64,000 nucleotides of DNA from Abelmoschus esculentus (GCA_035048815.1 JAUCBN010000028.1:11959001-12023000); one strand, 5' to 3'. Shown: positions 10,203 through 22,846, numbered from the stretch's first letter. Program-made: numbers and translations. The notes: generated by a model from the letters alone, not told the origin.

Positions 10203-11549
10203 TGATGCGTGTAATAAAAGCGCAATTGGGTGCAAGTGTACACGTCGCCAAGTAATAAAATGATAAGTATATCGTGTATCATCTCCACAGGGATTGATAT
10301 ACTTAATATGTCTCCCCTTGTTCCTTTGCTCTTGAAAACAAAGTAAAAATACAAAAAAGTTGATTTGTTTAACTAACTAAATAATTAAATAACAAAACAT
10401 AAAATAAAAGGTTGAGAACGATATAGAGAAAGTGGGTAAGATCCAGTTGCGTCAATTAGTGGATTCAATTTATCTTCTTGTCCAATGCAATTTCACAATA
10501 CTGCTTTGACAGTACTGCAGATACAGCCTCGGCAGTATTGGTATTCTTTGCCGCGGCAATCTCTTGCTCTTGGGCAGAGGTATCAAAGTTCAGTAAAGTG
10601 TCTGTAGTTGACTCCGCTTATCTCTAAGTCAGAGTGTTGTTGATGAACAGTCCTTGACGATACCTCTCGGCGTAAATCAACGATACCCACCAACCAATCC
10701 AACATTTCTTTTAGCTGTTAAAACTCTTAACCTATCTTTAGGTCGAGTTAGTTCTACAACAACGTATTTATCTCTTTCGTGAATCTATACCTCTCGATGC
10801 TAGATAAATAGATTACTTGCAAACTTCCCTCTCGAGCTTGAATGCAAGAACAAAGAATGACAATAGGATAAGCAAACTTTGATATTATTATTGCATAAGA
10901 ACAAAGAAACAAGAATCAATCTCCTCTCACTAATATCGACAATCTTCACCTATCTCTAAGAAATTTAGAACATATTATCGTTTAGGTACAATTCTTAGGG
11001 ATAAAGGTTTTCTCTAAAAATCAACTCTCTAAACAATGTGGCCGGCTAGGATATATATAGTCATAACCTAGGGCAAACCTTTCCTAAATAGACTTCAACT
11101 TGGAGTAGGGAACAAGTCTTCTTCAAGGGATCTGATATTTCCAAGTTTGCCACCTTCTAGAAGGGTTTTCTCGCTTGGTCTTTGACTTGGGCTTTTAGCG
11201 CGCTAGCCTGGTCAAATTGGTGCACTGCATCTTCCAAAATGTTCTCTATATTTTTATCTTTTATTGCGCCTCCATTGTTGGTGCTGTCACACTGGATTCT
11301 GCCGCGACCTTGTCTTCTGCCTCGGCCTCAACATTGCTTGACTGCCGCTTCTGCCTTGGATATTCCTGCATGTACAGAATATGTAATAATATCTGCATTC
11401 TCTATAAATATTGACTTTGTAAGTAATGATAACGGAATATCCCATATTTGTGCAAAGAGTCCATATTTCAGTTCAAGTTGGTGTATAATAGATGCATAAA
11501 GTACCATGAGAAGGATAGTAAATAATAACTGCCTTTTAGGCACTCATCA
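10203..11549 (-). mobile_element. Solo LTR of the element A/B (Athila-like) family
   Basis: The plus-strand limits are TGATGCGTG and GCACTCATCA, identical in type to the LTR of element B. It is 1347 bp long and flanked by a perfect 5-bp duplication ACTTC (10198-10202 and 11550-11554). There is no internal sequence, so the element was removed by recombination between its two LTRs. A TATATATA box on the minus strand near 11050 matches the position of the B LTR promoter. ORFs at 11182-11543 are chance frames. Confidence 0.93.
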
Positions 11550-11997
11550 ACTTCAAAGCCTAATTTTGGGGCGTTACAGTTACCATGGCCTTAATTCATT
11601 GAGTTAGCATATCGAAACGCTGAGGAAATGTTTCAATACCGGCAATTTCGATACTATTCCATAGACGTATCCATACCGCTGGCCCTTTTTGCCCAAATTT
11701 TTTGAGGATGAAGTTTAGGGGTCCCACATTTTGTTCGAGAGGTTCTTAAGGATATTTTAAAGTTCAGAGTGGGTCCAAAATTTTAGACTTAGTTTAAGAT
11801 TGAATAATAAGTGAATTGTAATTGGAAAACAAAATAAGCTTATGGTTAAAAAGTTGTAAATTGACCCAAAATTTGACATGTATCATATATGTTTTGACTT
11901 GTAATTTCTTAAAAATAAATATAATGATTGGTCTAGTATAAGTTTATATGTCCTAGTGACGCTCCTATCTCCTAAATCGGGGTAGGAGTGTAGCAAG
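11550..11997. other. Right flank of the solo LTR, then unassigned repeat-like DNA
   Basis: Bases 11550-11554 are the target duplication and 11555-11579 complete the older LTR remnant. From 11580 I see no ORF or motif I recognise. The style (gggtcccaca, gggtaggagtgtagca) suggests a further decayed LTR, but I cannot define its ends. At about 11998 recognisable reverse transcriptase sequence begins abruptly. Confidence 0.4.
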
Positions 11998-14628
11998 GAA
12001 TGGGAGCAACAACTGGAGCATGTTAAGAAGGTATTGGAAATGTCGAAAAGTCATGGTTTTGTGGCCAAGAGTAGAGGTGAGCATTCGATCGAGCCGAGTT
12101 GAATTAAAAAATTTAGAGTTATTTGAGTTAACGAGTCATATTTTACAACTCAAACTTTAATTGAAATTTTTTCGATTCTAGTCTAGTTTAAGAAATTTGG
12201 ATCGAGTCAAATTGAGTTGAGTTTTCTAATTCTTATAAATATTTAATTTTTATTATTTATCATATTATAATACGATTTGATTCTAATTTAAACGACTTTC
12301 TCTAATCATATAAGGTATGTATATATATATATATTTCTTCATATTTTTGTATATGTAGCAATATTTCTTTATATTTTTATATATCAATGTATATATCATA
12401 AAAAATAAGAGACTCGTTTCAAACTTAAAAATAAATCTTTTAATTATTAAAAATTTTGAGTTATTCGAATTTTCATTTTACAACTCGAACTTTATTTAAA
12501 ATTTTCTCGAGTCGAGTTTATAAAATTTTGAGTCGAGTATTTTCGCCTTGAGTCTAGTCGAATTATTCGGTTTTTTCGAGTTGAGTTTTCCTCACCCAAT
12601 GCCAAGAGTTCAAAGTTAATCTTTAGGCAAGAAAATGTTGACTACCTGGGGCATGTAATTTCTAAGAAAGGGCTGATTCTAGAATCGAGTAAGGTGAAAG
12701 CGATTCGAAAGTGGCTTGAGCCAAGGATAATCAAAGAAGTAAGGGGTTTCTTGGGTCTAGCGGGTTACTATAGAAATTTTATTCGAGGCTTTGTATCTTT
12801 GGCTACATCGATAACAAATTTACTATGAAAGGGGAGAAATTCGAGTGGACATCTAAAGCTCAAATTGCTTTTAAATCTTTGAAGGAACAATTGAGTTCTG
12901 CTCCAGTGTTGCGACTACCAGATTTTAATCGACCTTTTGTGTTGAAGATTGATGCATCAGGGGTTGGAATTGAAGTCGTGTTAATACAAGACAACAAATC
13001 TCTAGTGTATTTTAGCCAAAAGCTTAGTCCAAGGATGCAGCTCGCCTCTACGTATCACCAAGATATGTACGTCATCTCCCAAGCAGTACGTAAGTGGAGG
13101 CAATATTTGGTTAGAAGAAGATGAAAATCCTTTAGAGAGCTGACATAACAAACCATTCAAACTTCGGGACAACAACATTAGCTTGCGAAGCTAGTTGGGT
13201 ATGATTTCTAGATTTGTTATCGTCTGGGAAAGTTGAATTCAGGTATAGAAGGGTATGCAAGCTTGATGTCATTAATGCGACCAAAATTTGGAGTGATGGA
13301 AGATATCAAGGCGACTAGACACCATGATGAAGAATTACAAGTGATAGAAAAGAAAGTGGAAAGAGGTGAGTTGCTCGATCAAGTATATGCAAAACATGAT
13401 GGGTTAATATTGAAGCAAGAAAGAATTATGATCCCTAAAGAACAAGACCTTCGATCATTGTTGCTGTGAGAGTTTCACGACTCAGCCATTTGAGGACACT
13501 TTGAGTATTATGGACATTCGAACTTTTGGCGGCCAATTTCTACTGGACAGGTCTATGAAAAGATGTTCAAAAGTTTGTGGGAAATTGCCAAATATGTCAA
13601 AGGATTAAGGCTGGCAGTTTAACACCAACAGGTTTGCTCCAACCCCTTTTTATTCTACAACAATTATTTGAGGATATTTCTATAGTTTTCATTACTGCTT
13701 TGCCGAAGTCAAATGGAAAAGAAACAATAATGGTGTTAGTTGATCCATTGACAAAATATAGTCATTTATTCACCTTGCCTAGACGATTCGATGGAAAGTT
13801 GGTGGAAAAAATTCTACTATAGGGTATGATAAAATTACATGGAGTTCCTTGATCAATGGTTAGTGATAGAGATCGAATCTTTACAAGTGAGATATGGAAT
13901 GAATTATCTTGATTAGAAGGCACAGAATTGTGCAAGAGTTCAGCCTACCACCCACAAACCGACGGCAAATTGAAGCTCTAAATAGGTTCTTAGAAAGGTA
14001 TTTGAGGTGCATGATAGGGGATAATCCCGGGGTTAAGAGAAATACTTGGCATGGGCTGAATATTGGTACAATACTACCTTCCAATTCTCAGCGAGGATGA
14101 CGCCTTTCAAAGCATTGTATGGGAGGGATCCACCCACCTTGGCTAATTATACAACGGGAAACCCTTGTAACCTTCGACTAGATCAACAATTGCAAGAGAG
14201 AGACCTACTCTTGAAGGAATTAAAATAGAACCTTTGGCAAGCACAAGTGAGAATGAAGAATCAAGCAGACAAGAATTGAAGGGAATTAGAATTCGCCGAA
14301 GAGGAATGGGTGTGGGTTCGACTACAACCCTATAGACAATTATTCTTAAGACTAAAGAAACCGTACAAATTGAAAGTAAATTTTTTTGGACCCTACAAGG
14401 TGGAAAAAAGGATTAGACTAGTCAAGTATAAACTGGAATTGCTAGAGGCGACTCAAGTACATCTAGTATTCCATATCTCGTAATTAAAACAATGCAAGGA
14501 ACAACCCACACATCAAGTCAATCCTATATCTTAGCTAGATGAATAGCTGGAGCTAACAGCTAGCAAGGAAACACCGAACCTTGAGGACAAGGATCTTTTT
14601 TTAAGGGATAGTAATGTTAAGGAAGGAA
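11998..14628 (+). pseudogene. Element I: Ty3/gypsy pol (RT, RNase H, integrase), 5' truncated
   Basis: The order is the RT thumb (VDYLGHVISKKGL near 12640, then EVRGFLGLAGYYRNFI near 12740), RNase H (12825-13124, with PFVLKIDASGVG and YFSQKLSP) and integrase. Integrase shows the zinc-binding region near 13480-13620 and a catalytic core, including IVFITALPKS near 13690, and in the decayed part SAYHPQTDGQ-like sequence near 13940. The C-terminal region reads EEWVWVRLQPYRQ and FFGPYKVEKRI near 14310-14410. RNase H through integrase before the 3' LTR marks Ty3/gypsy order. No chromodomain could be recognised. Many stops and frameshifts are present. A MITE at 12072-12600 splits the RT. The lineage within Ty3/gypsy is uncertain. 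Confidence 0.8.
12072..12600. mobile_element. hAT-type MITE in the RT of element I
   Basis: It is flanked by a perfect 8-bp duplication GCCAAGAG (12064-12071 and 12601-12608). The ends TAGAGGTGAGC and CTCACCCAAT are imperfect inverted repeats. The interior is AT-rich, with ACTCGA/TCGAGT words near both ends, so it is related to 4501-5241. Without the insert and one duplication copy, the RT reading frame continues unbroken across the site. It has no coding capacity and must have been mobilised by another hAT transposase. Confidence 0.9.
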
Positions 14629-14816
14629 TGTAACGCCAGAAGAGGATGTTATCTTGAGCCTGCAGATACCAACATCACCTAGTACTATAAAAGAAGACAA
14701 ACCACCTCAGAATATACTTGTTGTACGATGAGAGTAGAGAGATAAAAAGGTCCTTAAACGGCTAACTGATTTTGTTTGTACTTAGCAAAGTGATGTGAGA
14801 ACGAATACAATCCTTA
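14629..14816 (+). repeat. 3' LTR of element I, 5' part
   Basis: It starts TGTAACGCC directly after a purine run (gttaaggaaggaa at 14616-14628), which serves as the polypurine tract. A TATAAAAG box lies at 14686-14693. The right limit at ...CCTTACA (14816) is a guess; the LTR may be longer or cut short. No second copy is in the window for comparison. Confidence 0.5.
14686..14693 (+). promoter_or_regulatory. TATA box in the element I LTR
   Basis: TATAAAAG lies 57 bp after the LTR start, in a position fitting a short U3 region. It is probably silent now. Confidence 0.45.
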
Positions 14817-17233
14817 CATTATTTTTTACAATCTTTCTAAGACCGTTTGAAAGAGGGAAGTTGTTTACATTTGATAAGCTTCAAAAAGCTTATTCTTACT
14901 TAATTTTGGATGTTCAAACTAAATTCAGATTTACGAAGATGTATTTAAATCGAAAGGAGGAAGCTCCACCATCATGAAGATTTTTAAAGATGTTTTTAAG
15001 GGAGTTCTTCCTTATTCTATCTTTTACTTATGTATGAATTTGCATGAAAAATTAAAGTTTGCATAAAATTATATTGCATTCAATATGCATGTTCTTCATT
15101 AAAGTTCATGGAGAGATGAACAATCAGGGTTTAAGCGGGTCTTGAAGTCTTCTTGAAATTTATTTATCCATGTCTTAGCTTTTCAAAGCATTTTGAATCA
15201 CCTCAATCTTATATCGAGAGCTTAAGATATAATTGATTTACCGAAGATAGTACAAGTTGAAATTTTATTACGGGAAAATGATGCATGGAAGACAAACAAA
15301 TAATGTCCATCATTATCATTATTTGGAGAGGCTTTTCATATTCTACAAGAAGATATATAATGAACGTCTACTTTATTCTCTTCATTAAGGCAATTCAAGA
15401 AAGATAATTAAATGGAAATGAGTTTAGAATTGAAAGAGACTTTCTTTTAGACATATAGAATGTCCACATACATCATATATTATCTTCATCCAATCTACAT
15501 GAGTCAACAAGCCATGAAAGTGCAAGAGTCTTCTCCCTTGGATATATGAGTCTAAATTCAGTCTAGAGAATTTCAAAATTTATTCTAGACTTTTAAAATT
15601 TTCAACTATTATGAGAGAAGATAAGAAACAATGTATTCATGAGTTTGTATTAGCATTAAGATTAAGAAATTATCTCCTTTGTAGTACTTTTCATATCCTG
15701 CCTATGAGTACTATAGATAGGCGGTCTATTCCATTAAAGAAACATAACTTTGATCATATATTAAATTTTGAGATTATTTTTTTCTTGTTCTATAAGAACT
15801 TTATCGGCTTCGAGTGGATTCTTGCATTCCATATATTTCATTTATTTATAGCGTTGGTTTCTAGTTCTCTATAGCTAGTGGGTCATATTCCATCCTCTAT
15901 CACTTCGATTCCATCATTTTATATTTTGTTCTTAGCTTTATATAGCTAACGGGTCACAATCTATCATCCTTGTTAAACCTATATAACTCACGTAACCGCT
16001 ATTATCTTCCGCCTTCATTTTTTTTAATTCTACCATAATTTTTAATATTATTCATTTATATCTTTAAGACCAACTTTTTTGGCAGCTAAATTGTGTTGGC
16101 ATCTTTACAACCCCAATTGCTATAACAACTAACTTGCCACGATAAGTTGCATTCAAAGCTCTTATTTGAACCACGATCAGACAATATATACGATTCAGAA
16201 TTTCGCAACCAGAATCATATCACAAAGCTAATTTAAATTCCGAGAAGGTTAAGGCCATGGATGTATGAATCATCTTTTCACAGTATTTGCTTAATCTAAA
16301 GCTTCTTCAATTCTTCTCTATTCTCTTCTTTTACTCTATATTACCAACATTTACGATAGATGTTCTTGATCGGGGGTAAGTTCTCTTGATTGGCACCTTA
16401 CAGATTTATGTGGAAGAGCTTGGACGGTTCACTTTCAATATGCGACTCATGACGGAAATAAGGCGGGTTTCAACAGTTTGCAGACAAAGTTCTTTATCGC
16501 TCCGCCTGATAGCATTCTCGGATTGCTACATGAGGATCTGCTTCATATAGTAACCTTTGGTTGTTTTATTGTTTTGATGGCTTGTACCGTATGATTATCT
16601 TGGACCCTTTGCTTTTTAAGTTGTAGTTGATTTGTTATTATTGTATTCTTTTTCTAATTAGGTTTAGCTGGTGTATAATTTTAGGCGCAAATCGTTTGTC
16701 CTTTTATTGTACGTCTTTTCGTGCATCCGTTTTAAAATAACAGGTTTATGATTTAAGATTCAAAATTTATGATTAAAGGTTAGGGGTTATGGTTAGGGTT
16801 TAGGAAATTAGGGCTATGGTATTTTTTTAGAATGTAGGATTTAGGGTTTAAGATATAAAAATTAGGGTTAAGATTTACTATTTAATTTTAAGTATTTTTA
16901 AGATGAGATATAGAAAGAGACACAATAAAAGAAAATATGATATTTGTTCTATACTCTTTTTGTCTATAAAATCATAATTTTTTCACCAAAAAATGAAAAT
17001 TAAGATCCCTTAATCGATCAATGGTCAATAATATTCATATTATCTTATTTTTATATAAAAAACTTAGAAACTATCATCTAAATGAAGTAATTTAAAAAAT
17101 GACGTGATAATATTTTTTAGTTTAATTAGCAAAAAATGCCTAAATTATATATTTTTTAAATAGGCACCTAAAGTACTTTTAATCATGTAAGTGTCTAACA
17201 TTTTTATTATTACCATTTTAGATCCCTTGTCAT
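14817..17233. other. Unassigned AT-rich intergenic DNA
   Basis: No gene or complete element is recognisable. A phrase like 'tatagctagtgggtca' recurs near 15873 and 15941 (tatagctaacgggtca). The 16380-16600 segment is less AT-rich and open in one frame without a start codon (for example FFIAPPDSILGLLHEDLL); it could be a fragment of a captured or decayed gene. Bases 16770-16870 hold degenerate TTAGGG-like words (ggttagggtttagg), similar to plant telomere repeats but not tandem. Confidence 0.4.
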
Positions 17234-17969
17234 TAGGGTTGTAAACGAACCGAACGAACACGACCAAAGGTATGTTCATTTTTATTCATTTAACTTTAAC
17301 CGAACAAATGAATGAACGCGAACATAAAAGAACACAAAATTTCGTGTTTGTGTTCATCAATTAAGGATTGTAGCTTGTTCGTGCTCGTTTAAATGATAAA
17401 CGAACGTAAACAAACACACATAAATAACATATATAGTTTATTAAATATTTAATATTTTAGATTAATTCGATTAATTCAACTAATTAATTGATTTTAAATC
17501 GAATTAATGAATGATTAATATTAAAAAATTAATCATTAGATGAGACTTAAAATTTAATTGAATAACTATTTTTTTGTTCAATCGGTTAATTCGGTTTAAC
17601 AGAATAATGAACACCCCTAGCCTATAACAAGGAAGTTTCTAACGAGTCATAAAATAAAACTTCTCAAGTTAAGTAACTCAAAAATTTTTGACTCGACTTG
17701 ATCTAATTCTCACCCTTAGACATATGTGAATAAATATAAATGAACGAACATATGCGAACAAATTAGAGAATGTTTACGGACATAAATGAACGAACATAAA
17801 TGAACGGATTACCGAACGTTTGCGAACATAAATGAACGAACAAGTCCTTTGTTCATGTTCGTTCGTTTAATTAAACGAATGAAAAATCTTGTTAATGTCC
17901 ATTTGTTTAATAAATAAACAAACTTCTCGTTGAACGGTTCGTTGAACGTTCAGTTCATTTACGACCATT
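17234..17969. mobile_element. hAT-type MITE of a third family, with nested fragments
   Basis: The left end is TAGGGTTGTAAACGAACCG. The right end, read on the other strand, is AATGGTCGTAAATGAACTG, so the terminal inverted repeats are imperfect. Flanks are cttgtcat (17226-17233) and cttgtcta (17970-17977), a decayed 8-bp duplication. GAACGAACA-type words fill both arms. The middle holds pieces that end like other MITEs (aacacccctag near 17612-17622, and ctcacccttag near 17710), so smaller elements inserted or were joined here. No ORF is present. Confidence 0.7.
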
Positions 17970-18056
17970 CTTGTCTATAGCAGTCATTTAAAATATTTTG
18001 TTAACCAATAAAGATATAACGCATGACATGCTTTATTCGGTAGTTACTTGGATATC
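17970..18056. other. Short spacer before element D
   Basis: It contains the right target duplication of the MITE and about 80 bp with no recognised feature. Element D protease sequence begins at about 18057. Confidence 0.4.
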
Positions 18057-18739
18057 TTATTCTACTCCAAAATTGAATTTGATAGTAGGTTGGATGGTAT
18101 TGCATTGCTCTAGATCATCAGCATGCTTAAAAGTGTGAAAAATATTGAGCTTGACTTGTTGATCATTGAATTGCATTATAAATTCTCCCTTCTCGACATC
18201 AATTAAAGTCCTTCCCGATGCTAAATATGGCCTCCCAAGAATGATGGGTGCACATTCTTCTGGTTCACAATCCAACACAATAAAATCAGTGGAAAAAATA
18301 AATTTATCAACCCTTACCAATATGTCCTTAATTTTCCCCTCTGGATACACATAAGTTCTATCGACAAGCTGCAACATCATTGTCGTGGGTCTAGCCTTTT
18401 CGATTCCCAACCGTTGGAAAACCAATTTTGGTATAAGATTTATACTTGCTCCAAAATCACAAAGTGCCTTTCCAACATAGTGATTTCCAATTACGCATGA
18501 AATTGTGAAACTTCCGGGATCTTTAATTTTGTTGGCATCCGATTGTGCAACATAGCCACACATCCTTTTATTATGATAATAGTTTCAAACTCACCTAACC
18601 TCGTTCTCTTAGAAACAATGTACTTAAGAAACTTAGCGTAATTTGGCATTTGCTCTATTGCCTCAACCAACGACAAATTAGTATGAACTTGCATCAAGAT
18701 ATCCAAGAATTTCTTGAATTGATATTCTTGCTTTTGCAT
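18057..18739 (-). pseudogene. Aspartic protease of element D
   Basis: The open 168-codon stretch 18563-18057 carries GKALCDFGASINLIPKLVFQ with the catalytic Asp, RVDKFIFSTDFIVLDC and PIILGRPYLASGRTLIDVEK. The upstream piece 18739-18491 (VEAIEQMPNYAKFLKYIVSKR, then GCVAMLHNRMPTKL) is the Gag-protease bridge in another frame, so one small indel near 18550 separates them. The protein would process Gag-Pol in the parent element. It ends at the element's truncation. Confidence 0.8.
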
Positions 18740-20430
18740 TTGAAGCCTCTATGGAAAAGGTGGTGGCTATCGGATGTCCTCAGTCTTCTCATTTGTTTAA
18801 AATTTTAAATTGGTTAATGCTAAGGCATCAGGTATTGTCGCGGCATTTTCCGATTCCTCCTTCTATTCATACGTTTCATATTTTTATATAGGTTTCAGCT
18901 TCATTGGATATTCTTTTTCCTACACAAAATCATCGTTAATTTTTAATCCACTTCGAGTAGTGATTACCTTACATTACTCATAGCCAATTCCCTTGGTGAT
19001 CTTATTGTTGCTAGGTAAACCGCCTTGTGGTCTTGTATTCATATTTTGCGCAAATTGACCAACTTGCGTTTCCAAAGCTTTTAGTGTTACTTCTTGATTT
19101 TGTAATCGTATCTCGGTCCTGTTAATAAAAGCATCAGTTCTTTTCATGAAATTACGATTCTCAACCATATAAGATTCAGTTTTTAACATAAAAGTATTAA
19201 GATTATTTTCCAAAGAACTAGACTGTGTTGATTATTGCGACATCTATTGCCGAGGCATATTCTGCTGGAATCCTGATACTTGTGTGTTCGAACTGCCTTG
19301 ATTGAGTGTATTGTTCGGATTACTCTAATAGAAATTGGGGTGCTTTTTCCATGCTAGATTATAAGTATTGGACATTGCAATGTTACAATTATAATTTTCA
19401 ACGTAAAAACTTGACTCTGGGTTCTGCAAACACTCAGAAAAATCATTATCACCATTGAATAAATCACAAAATGAATTTACTACCTTGATCTCCTATTTGT
19501 TACTCGGACGTTGCATATTCTTAACCAAATTGGTTAAGGTGGCCAATTGTGTGGAAATTGAGTCCGATGTATCAGGTTCAATGGCATTACATCTGATTCC
19601 TTCTCGTCTAGTGTTTGGAAATTAATAATCATTCTTTGTCAAGCGATTTAAAATCTCTATTACTTCTTCCGTGGACTTGTCTAGGAGTATGCCATTTGCC
19701 CCGAGGCATCTAATATCATCCTAGTGGGCATGTTCACGCTATTATAGAATATCGTCACTTGTGTCCATAATGGGAATCCATGTATGGGGCATTTGTGTAA
19801 AAGTTCTCTATATCTCTCCCAAACTTCATGCATTGGTTCATCATCAGCCTGTCAAAAAGAAGTAATTTTATTTCGTAATTTATCAGTCAAATTAGTGAAA
19901 CTAAATCGAGTAATAAAATCACAACATAGTTTCATCCAAGATCTATAGATCCGGATGAAATACTATTTAACCACATTTTAGCTCTATCTCGTAATGAATA
20001 GAGGAACAATTTTAATCTCATGATATCCTTATGGACTCCTTGAATCTTGAATGATTTGCAAATCTCCAAGAACAACTCGAGATGTTGTCGATCGTCTTCA
20101 GTTGCCAATACGCCAAATTAACCAATTGTATAGATCATATTGAACATCACTAGCTTTAATTCAAAATGCGATGCTTCAATTTCAGATGCAACAACTCGTG
20201 GATTTAGCCCATTGAGATCTTCCTCCAAGTAATCTCGAATTGCCATGTGTCTAACATGAACCGGTTGTTGGTCATCTATGTCATCTCCTATTGCCATGAC
20301 ATTTTAATTATCAGTACGAGGAATAGGATATGTCATCTCTATTCGTTGTTCACGTTTCCTCCTACAAAATACTTGTTCGATTTTGGGTTCAAATGAGTGT
20401 TCTTCTAATGTAGGTCTTGCCCTGGTCATA
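18740..20430 (-). pseudogene. Gag of element D
   Basis: A start codon at 20430 gives MTRARP, matching MTRANP of element B at 45297. The stretch continues through capsid-like sequence with stops. It has a coiled, polar segment at 19213-18974 (MENNLNTFMLKTESYMVEN, then RLQNQEVTLKALETQVGQ), which parallels 44080-43900 in B. The segment near 19340 resembles the YNLAWKKHPNF motif. The frame is broken repeatedly, so this is a relic. Confidence 0.7.
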
Positions 20431-20540
20431 CACAGTAACAAAACCAAGATTGGTAAACTTCCTGAATCCGAGAGAGAAATAAAAACTTAAAAGAAATAAA
20501 TAAAATGCAACAATCTAAAAACAAAGTCTCTATTGTCAAT

Positions 20541-20557
20541 CCCCGACAACGACGCCA
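20541..20557 (-). other. Primer binding site of element D (tRNA-Asp type)
   Basis: The plus strand reads ccccgacaacgacgcca, 15 of 17 matches to the plant tRNA-Asp 3' end. It has the same position relative to the LTR as in elements B and C, and supports membership of one lineage. Confidence 0.75.
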
Positions 20558-20563
20558 AAAACT

Positions 20564-21851
20564 TAATGTGTGTTTTAAGTGCTTCGTAATTACGTGCAAG
20601 TGTACACGTTTCAAGTTATAGTATAAATAGTTATCTTCTCCATAGGGATTGGTGCTTCTCCAGAATTTAATCTCTTTCACTAAAATTAAAGACACAAATG
20701 GTTTATAGAATTAATTCTTAATAATAAAATAAGTAAATAAAATAAATTAATCAATAAGAGAGATAAGATTAGGTTATTCTGAATTATGAAATGATGGTCA
20801 AATGAATTCTTCCTTGTAAGTGGGTGCTCGCACCACTCAATTGTTATGGCAATTGGGCTTAATCAGATTGCCTAGTGAGTTCATCGAATGCTTGGGCAAT
20901 TGCAACTAAGGGAATTGCTCAGACAATTTGAGAGACTATCCTCAAGGTTCGGTAAAGCATTCTTTAGTGGTCCCTGTTATCCCTAACTCGAGACTCTATT
21001 AATTGTACAATCTTTAATAATACATCCATGCGTTAATCAAAGGTCTATAAAAACTATCTTGCGCTTCTATTAGCCGTTGAATTTCTACACTTATCCTTAA
21101 GCCAGATTAATTCTCACGCGATTGGATCGAACCATGCCTATTCGTTTTGTGAGTCTAATTTTACCGAATCTAGATAAATGAATTGTTTATCTAGTTCCTT
21201 TTCTATTCTCTCGTAAACCAAATAAGCACTAAGAATAGACAAACCTTAATTAAGAATCCTCCAAATGCTTAGATAGAATTCAAACTAAATCATATCATAA
21301 AACAAAATTACCCAAGCCAATTCATGGCTGGGCAAAACATCCACAAACGGTATCCTCTCATCACTCAAAATAACAAAGAGAAATAAAATGAAAATCGACA
21401 ACCTCTTCTTCACTCTCTCTCTCGATCACGCGACCTCTAGATGGACGACATCTTCCTTTTTAATGGCTTTTCTTGGTTGACTTAGGTGATAAGGTAAGGT
21501 TGAATTGAAAATAATCATAAAGAATATTTTCATTCTTCATTTGATTCTCATCACTTCTTTCCTTCTTTGTTTTATTCTCCAACTCTTTCCATGTCTTCTC
21601 CCATTGATCTTATCTTTACTAATTTCTTTCTCAAATTGGTAGTTCCTCATCAAGGAATAAATCCTGCAAACATGGAAATACACGAAGGCAATATTTTTTT
21701 CTACATAATTCAACCGACACAAGAAATAAAATGACAACTAAGAAAATCAAATGAAAATGTTTGAAATTAATGAAATGCAACTATTTATGTGCTTAAGTAT
21801 AACAATAATCAAGAGTAAAAAGCGTAATAAAGTAACATAATTAAACACCCA
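20564..21851 (-). repeat. 5' LTR of element D
   Basis: The inner edge is inferred from the primer site and from alignment of taatgtgtg with TGATGCGTG of the B LTR, meaning the terminal TG has decayed. The outer edge at ...AACACCCA (21851) is the best CA end but is uncertain by tens of bases. There is no second LTR copy. Confidence 0.5.
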
Positions 21852-21983
21852 ATAGATACTACATTGGATTATTGAGGTATTTATGCTACTACCTATTATT
21901 GGTAGAGAAAACCAATTTATATGATTCTATATTATAATCTATAATTAAAATTTTAAAAATCTTTTATTATTTGATGTTCACGG
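21852..21983. other. Spacer between elements D and E
   Basis: About 130 bp of AT-rich DNA with no recognised feature. Its last five bases, cacgg, would be E's target duplication, but the matching right copy is lost. Confidence 0.4.
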
Positions 21984-22846
21984 TGTAATCATTGATTTTA
22001 TCCGGGGTAAACCCGTTTTATTTTTCATTTCATTTTTAAATAATGGGCTTTGGTTAATTTTGGCATTAATGAAAAAAAATAAAAGCAAAAAATATATTTT
22101 TATTATTATTTATTTAGTCTTTTTATTCATAAAAATATATATTCAAAAAATCAAAAAGATTATGTACATATATTAAACTAAATATTTTCCACCAAAAACA
22201 TTATAAATTATTACTTATTTAGTTTACCTCTTTCTAACTTTATTTTCGTTTACTACGTGTCCTATTTTGATATTATTTTTATTAGTATTGTGTTTGTTTT
22301 TATAGTATATAATTATGGTTACTATATATTCATTTTTTATTTTTTAGTTCTTTGTTCCGTTTTAGTCATTATTTTACTATTATCTATATGTTATTATCAT
22401 GCTTTATTAAATAAATTGTATTGTTATTTACTCTTTTTAGTCTTTTTATTCTATTTCATTATAAATATTATATTATTATTGTTATAAATATGTTGTTTAA
22501 AACAAAAATTAAAAAAAAACGTTATGTATTTCTATTTTTTTAAGGTAAACTGCACGGATAGTCACCATATTATGGGATTGACATCGATCTGACCATAATG
22601 CTTTAAAAAGAATCAAATACACCAGTAAATTATTAATTTGGTATTAAAATAGCCATCTGCCGTTAAAGGAGTAACGGACGTCTGACGTGATAGTTAAATA
22701 TAAAATGAAATAATTACATATTTAGTCTCTGTTATTCATACATTTTTATAATTTAATCATAATTTTTTTATAATAAAATAATATAATTATTTAATTGGGT
22801 GGTGTGTCACCACCTGATCAAAGGAGAAAAGAAATAATCTCAAACA

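Larger units (their letters stand above)
18057..21851 (-). mobile_element. Element D: Athila-like Ty3/gypsy, 5' half only
   Basis: In its own direction the order is 5' LTR (21851 to about 20564), primer site (20557-20541), gag (20430 to about 18740) and protease (18739-18057). Everything after protease is gone. The protease is the least damaged of the Athila-type copies in the window, but Gag is broken by many stops. The LTR is about 1.29 kb and shares the 'gtgtacacg' and 'tctccatagggattgg' blocks with the B LTR at low identity, so it is a distant relative. Confidence 0.75.

Noticed and set aside
16770..16870. Interstitial telomere repeat
   Set aside because: TTAGGG-like words are scattered and not in tandem, and similar words occur in AT-rich MITEs here.
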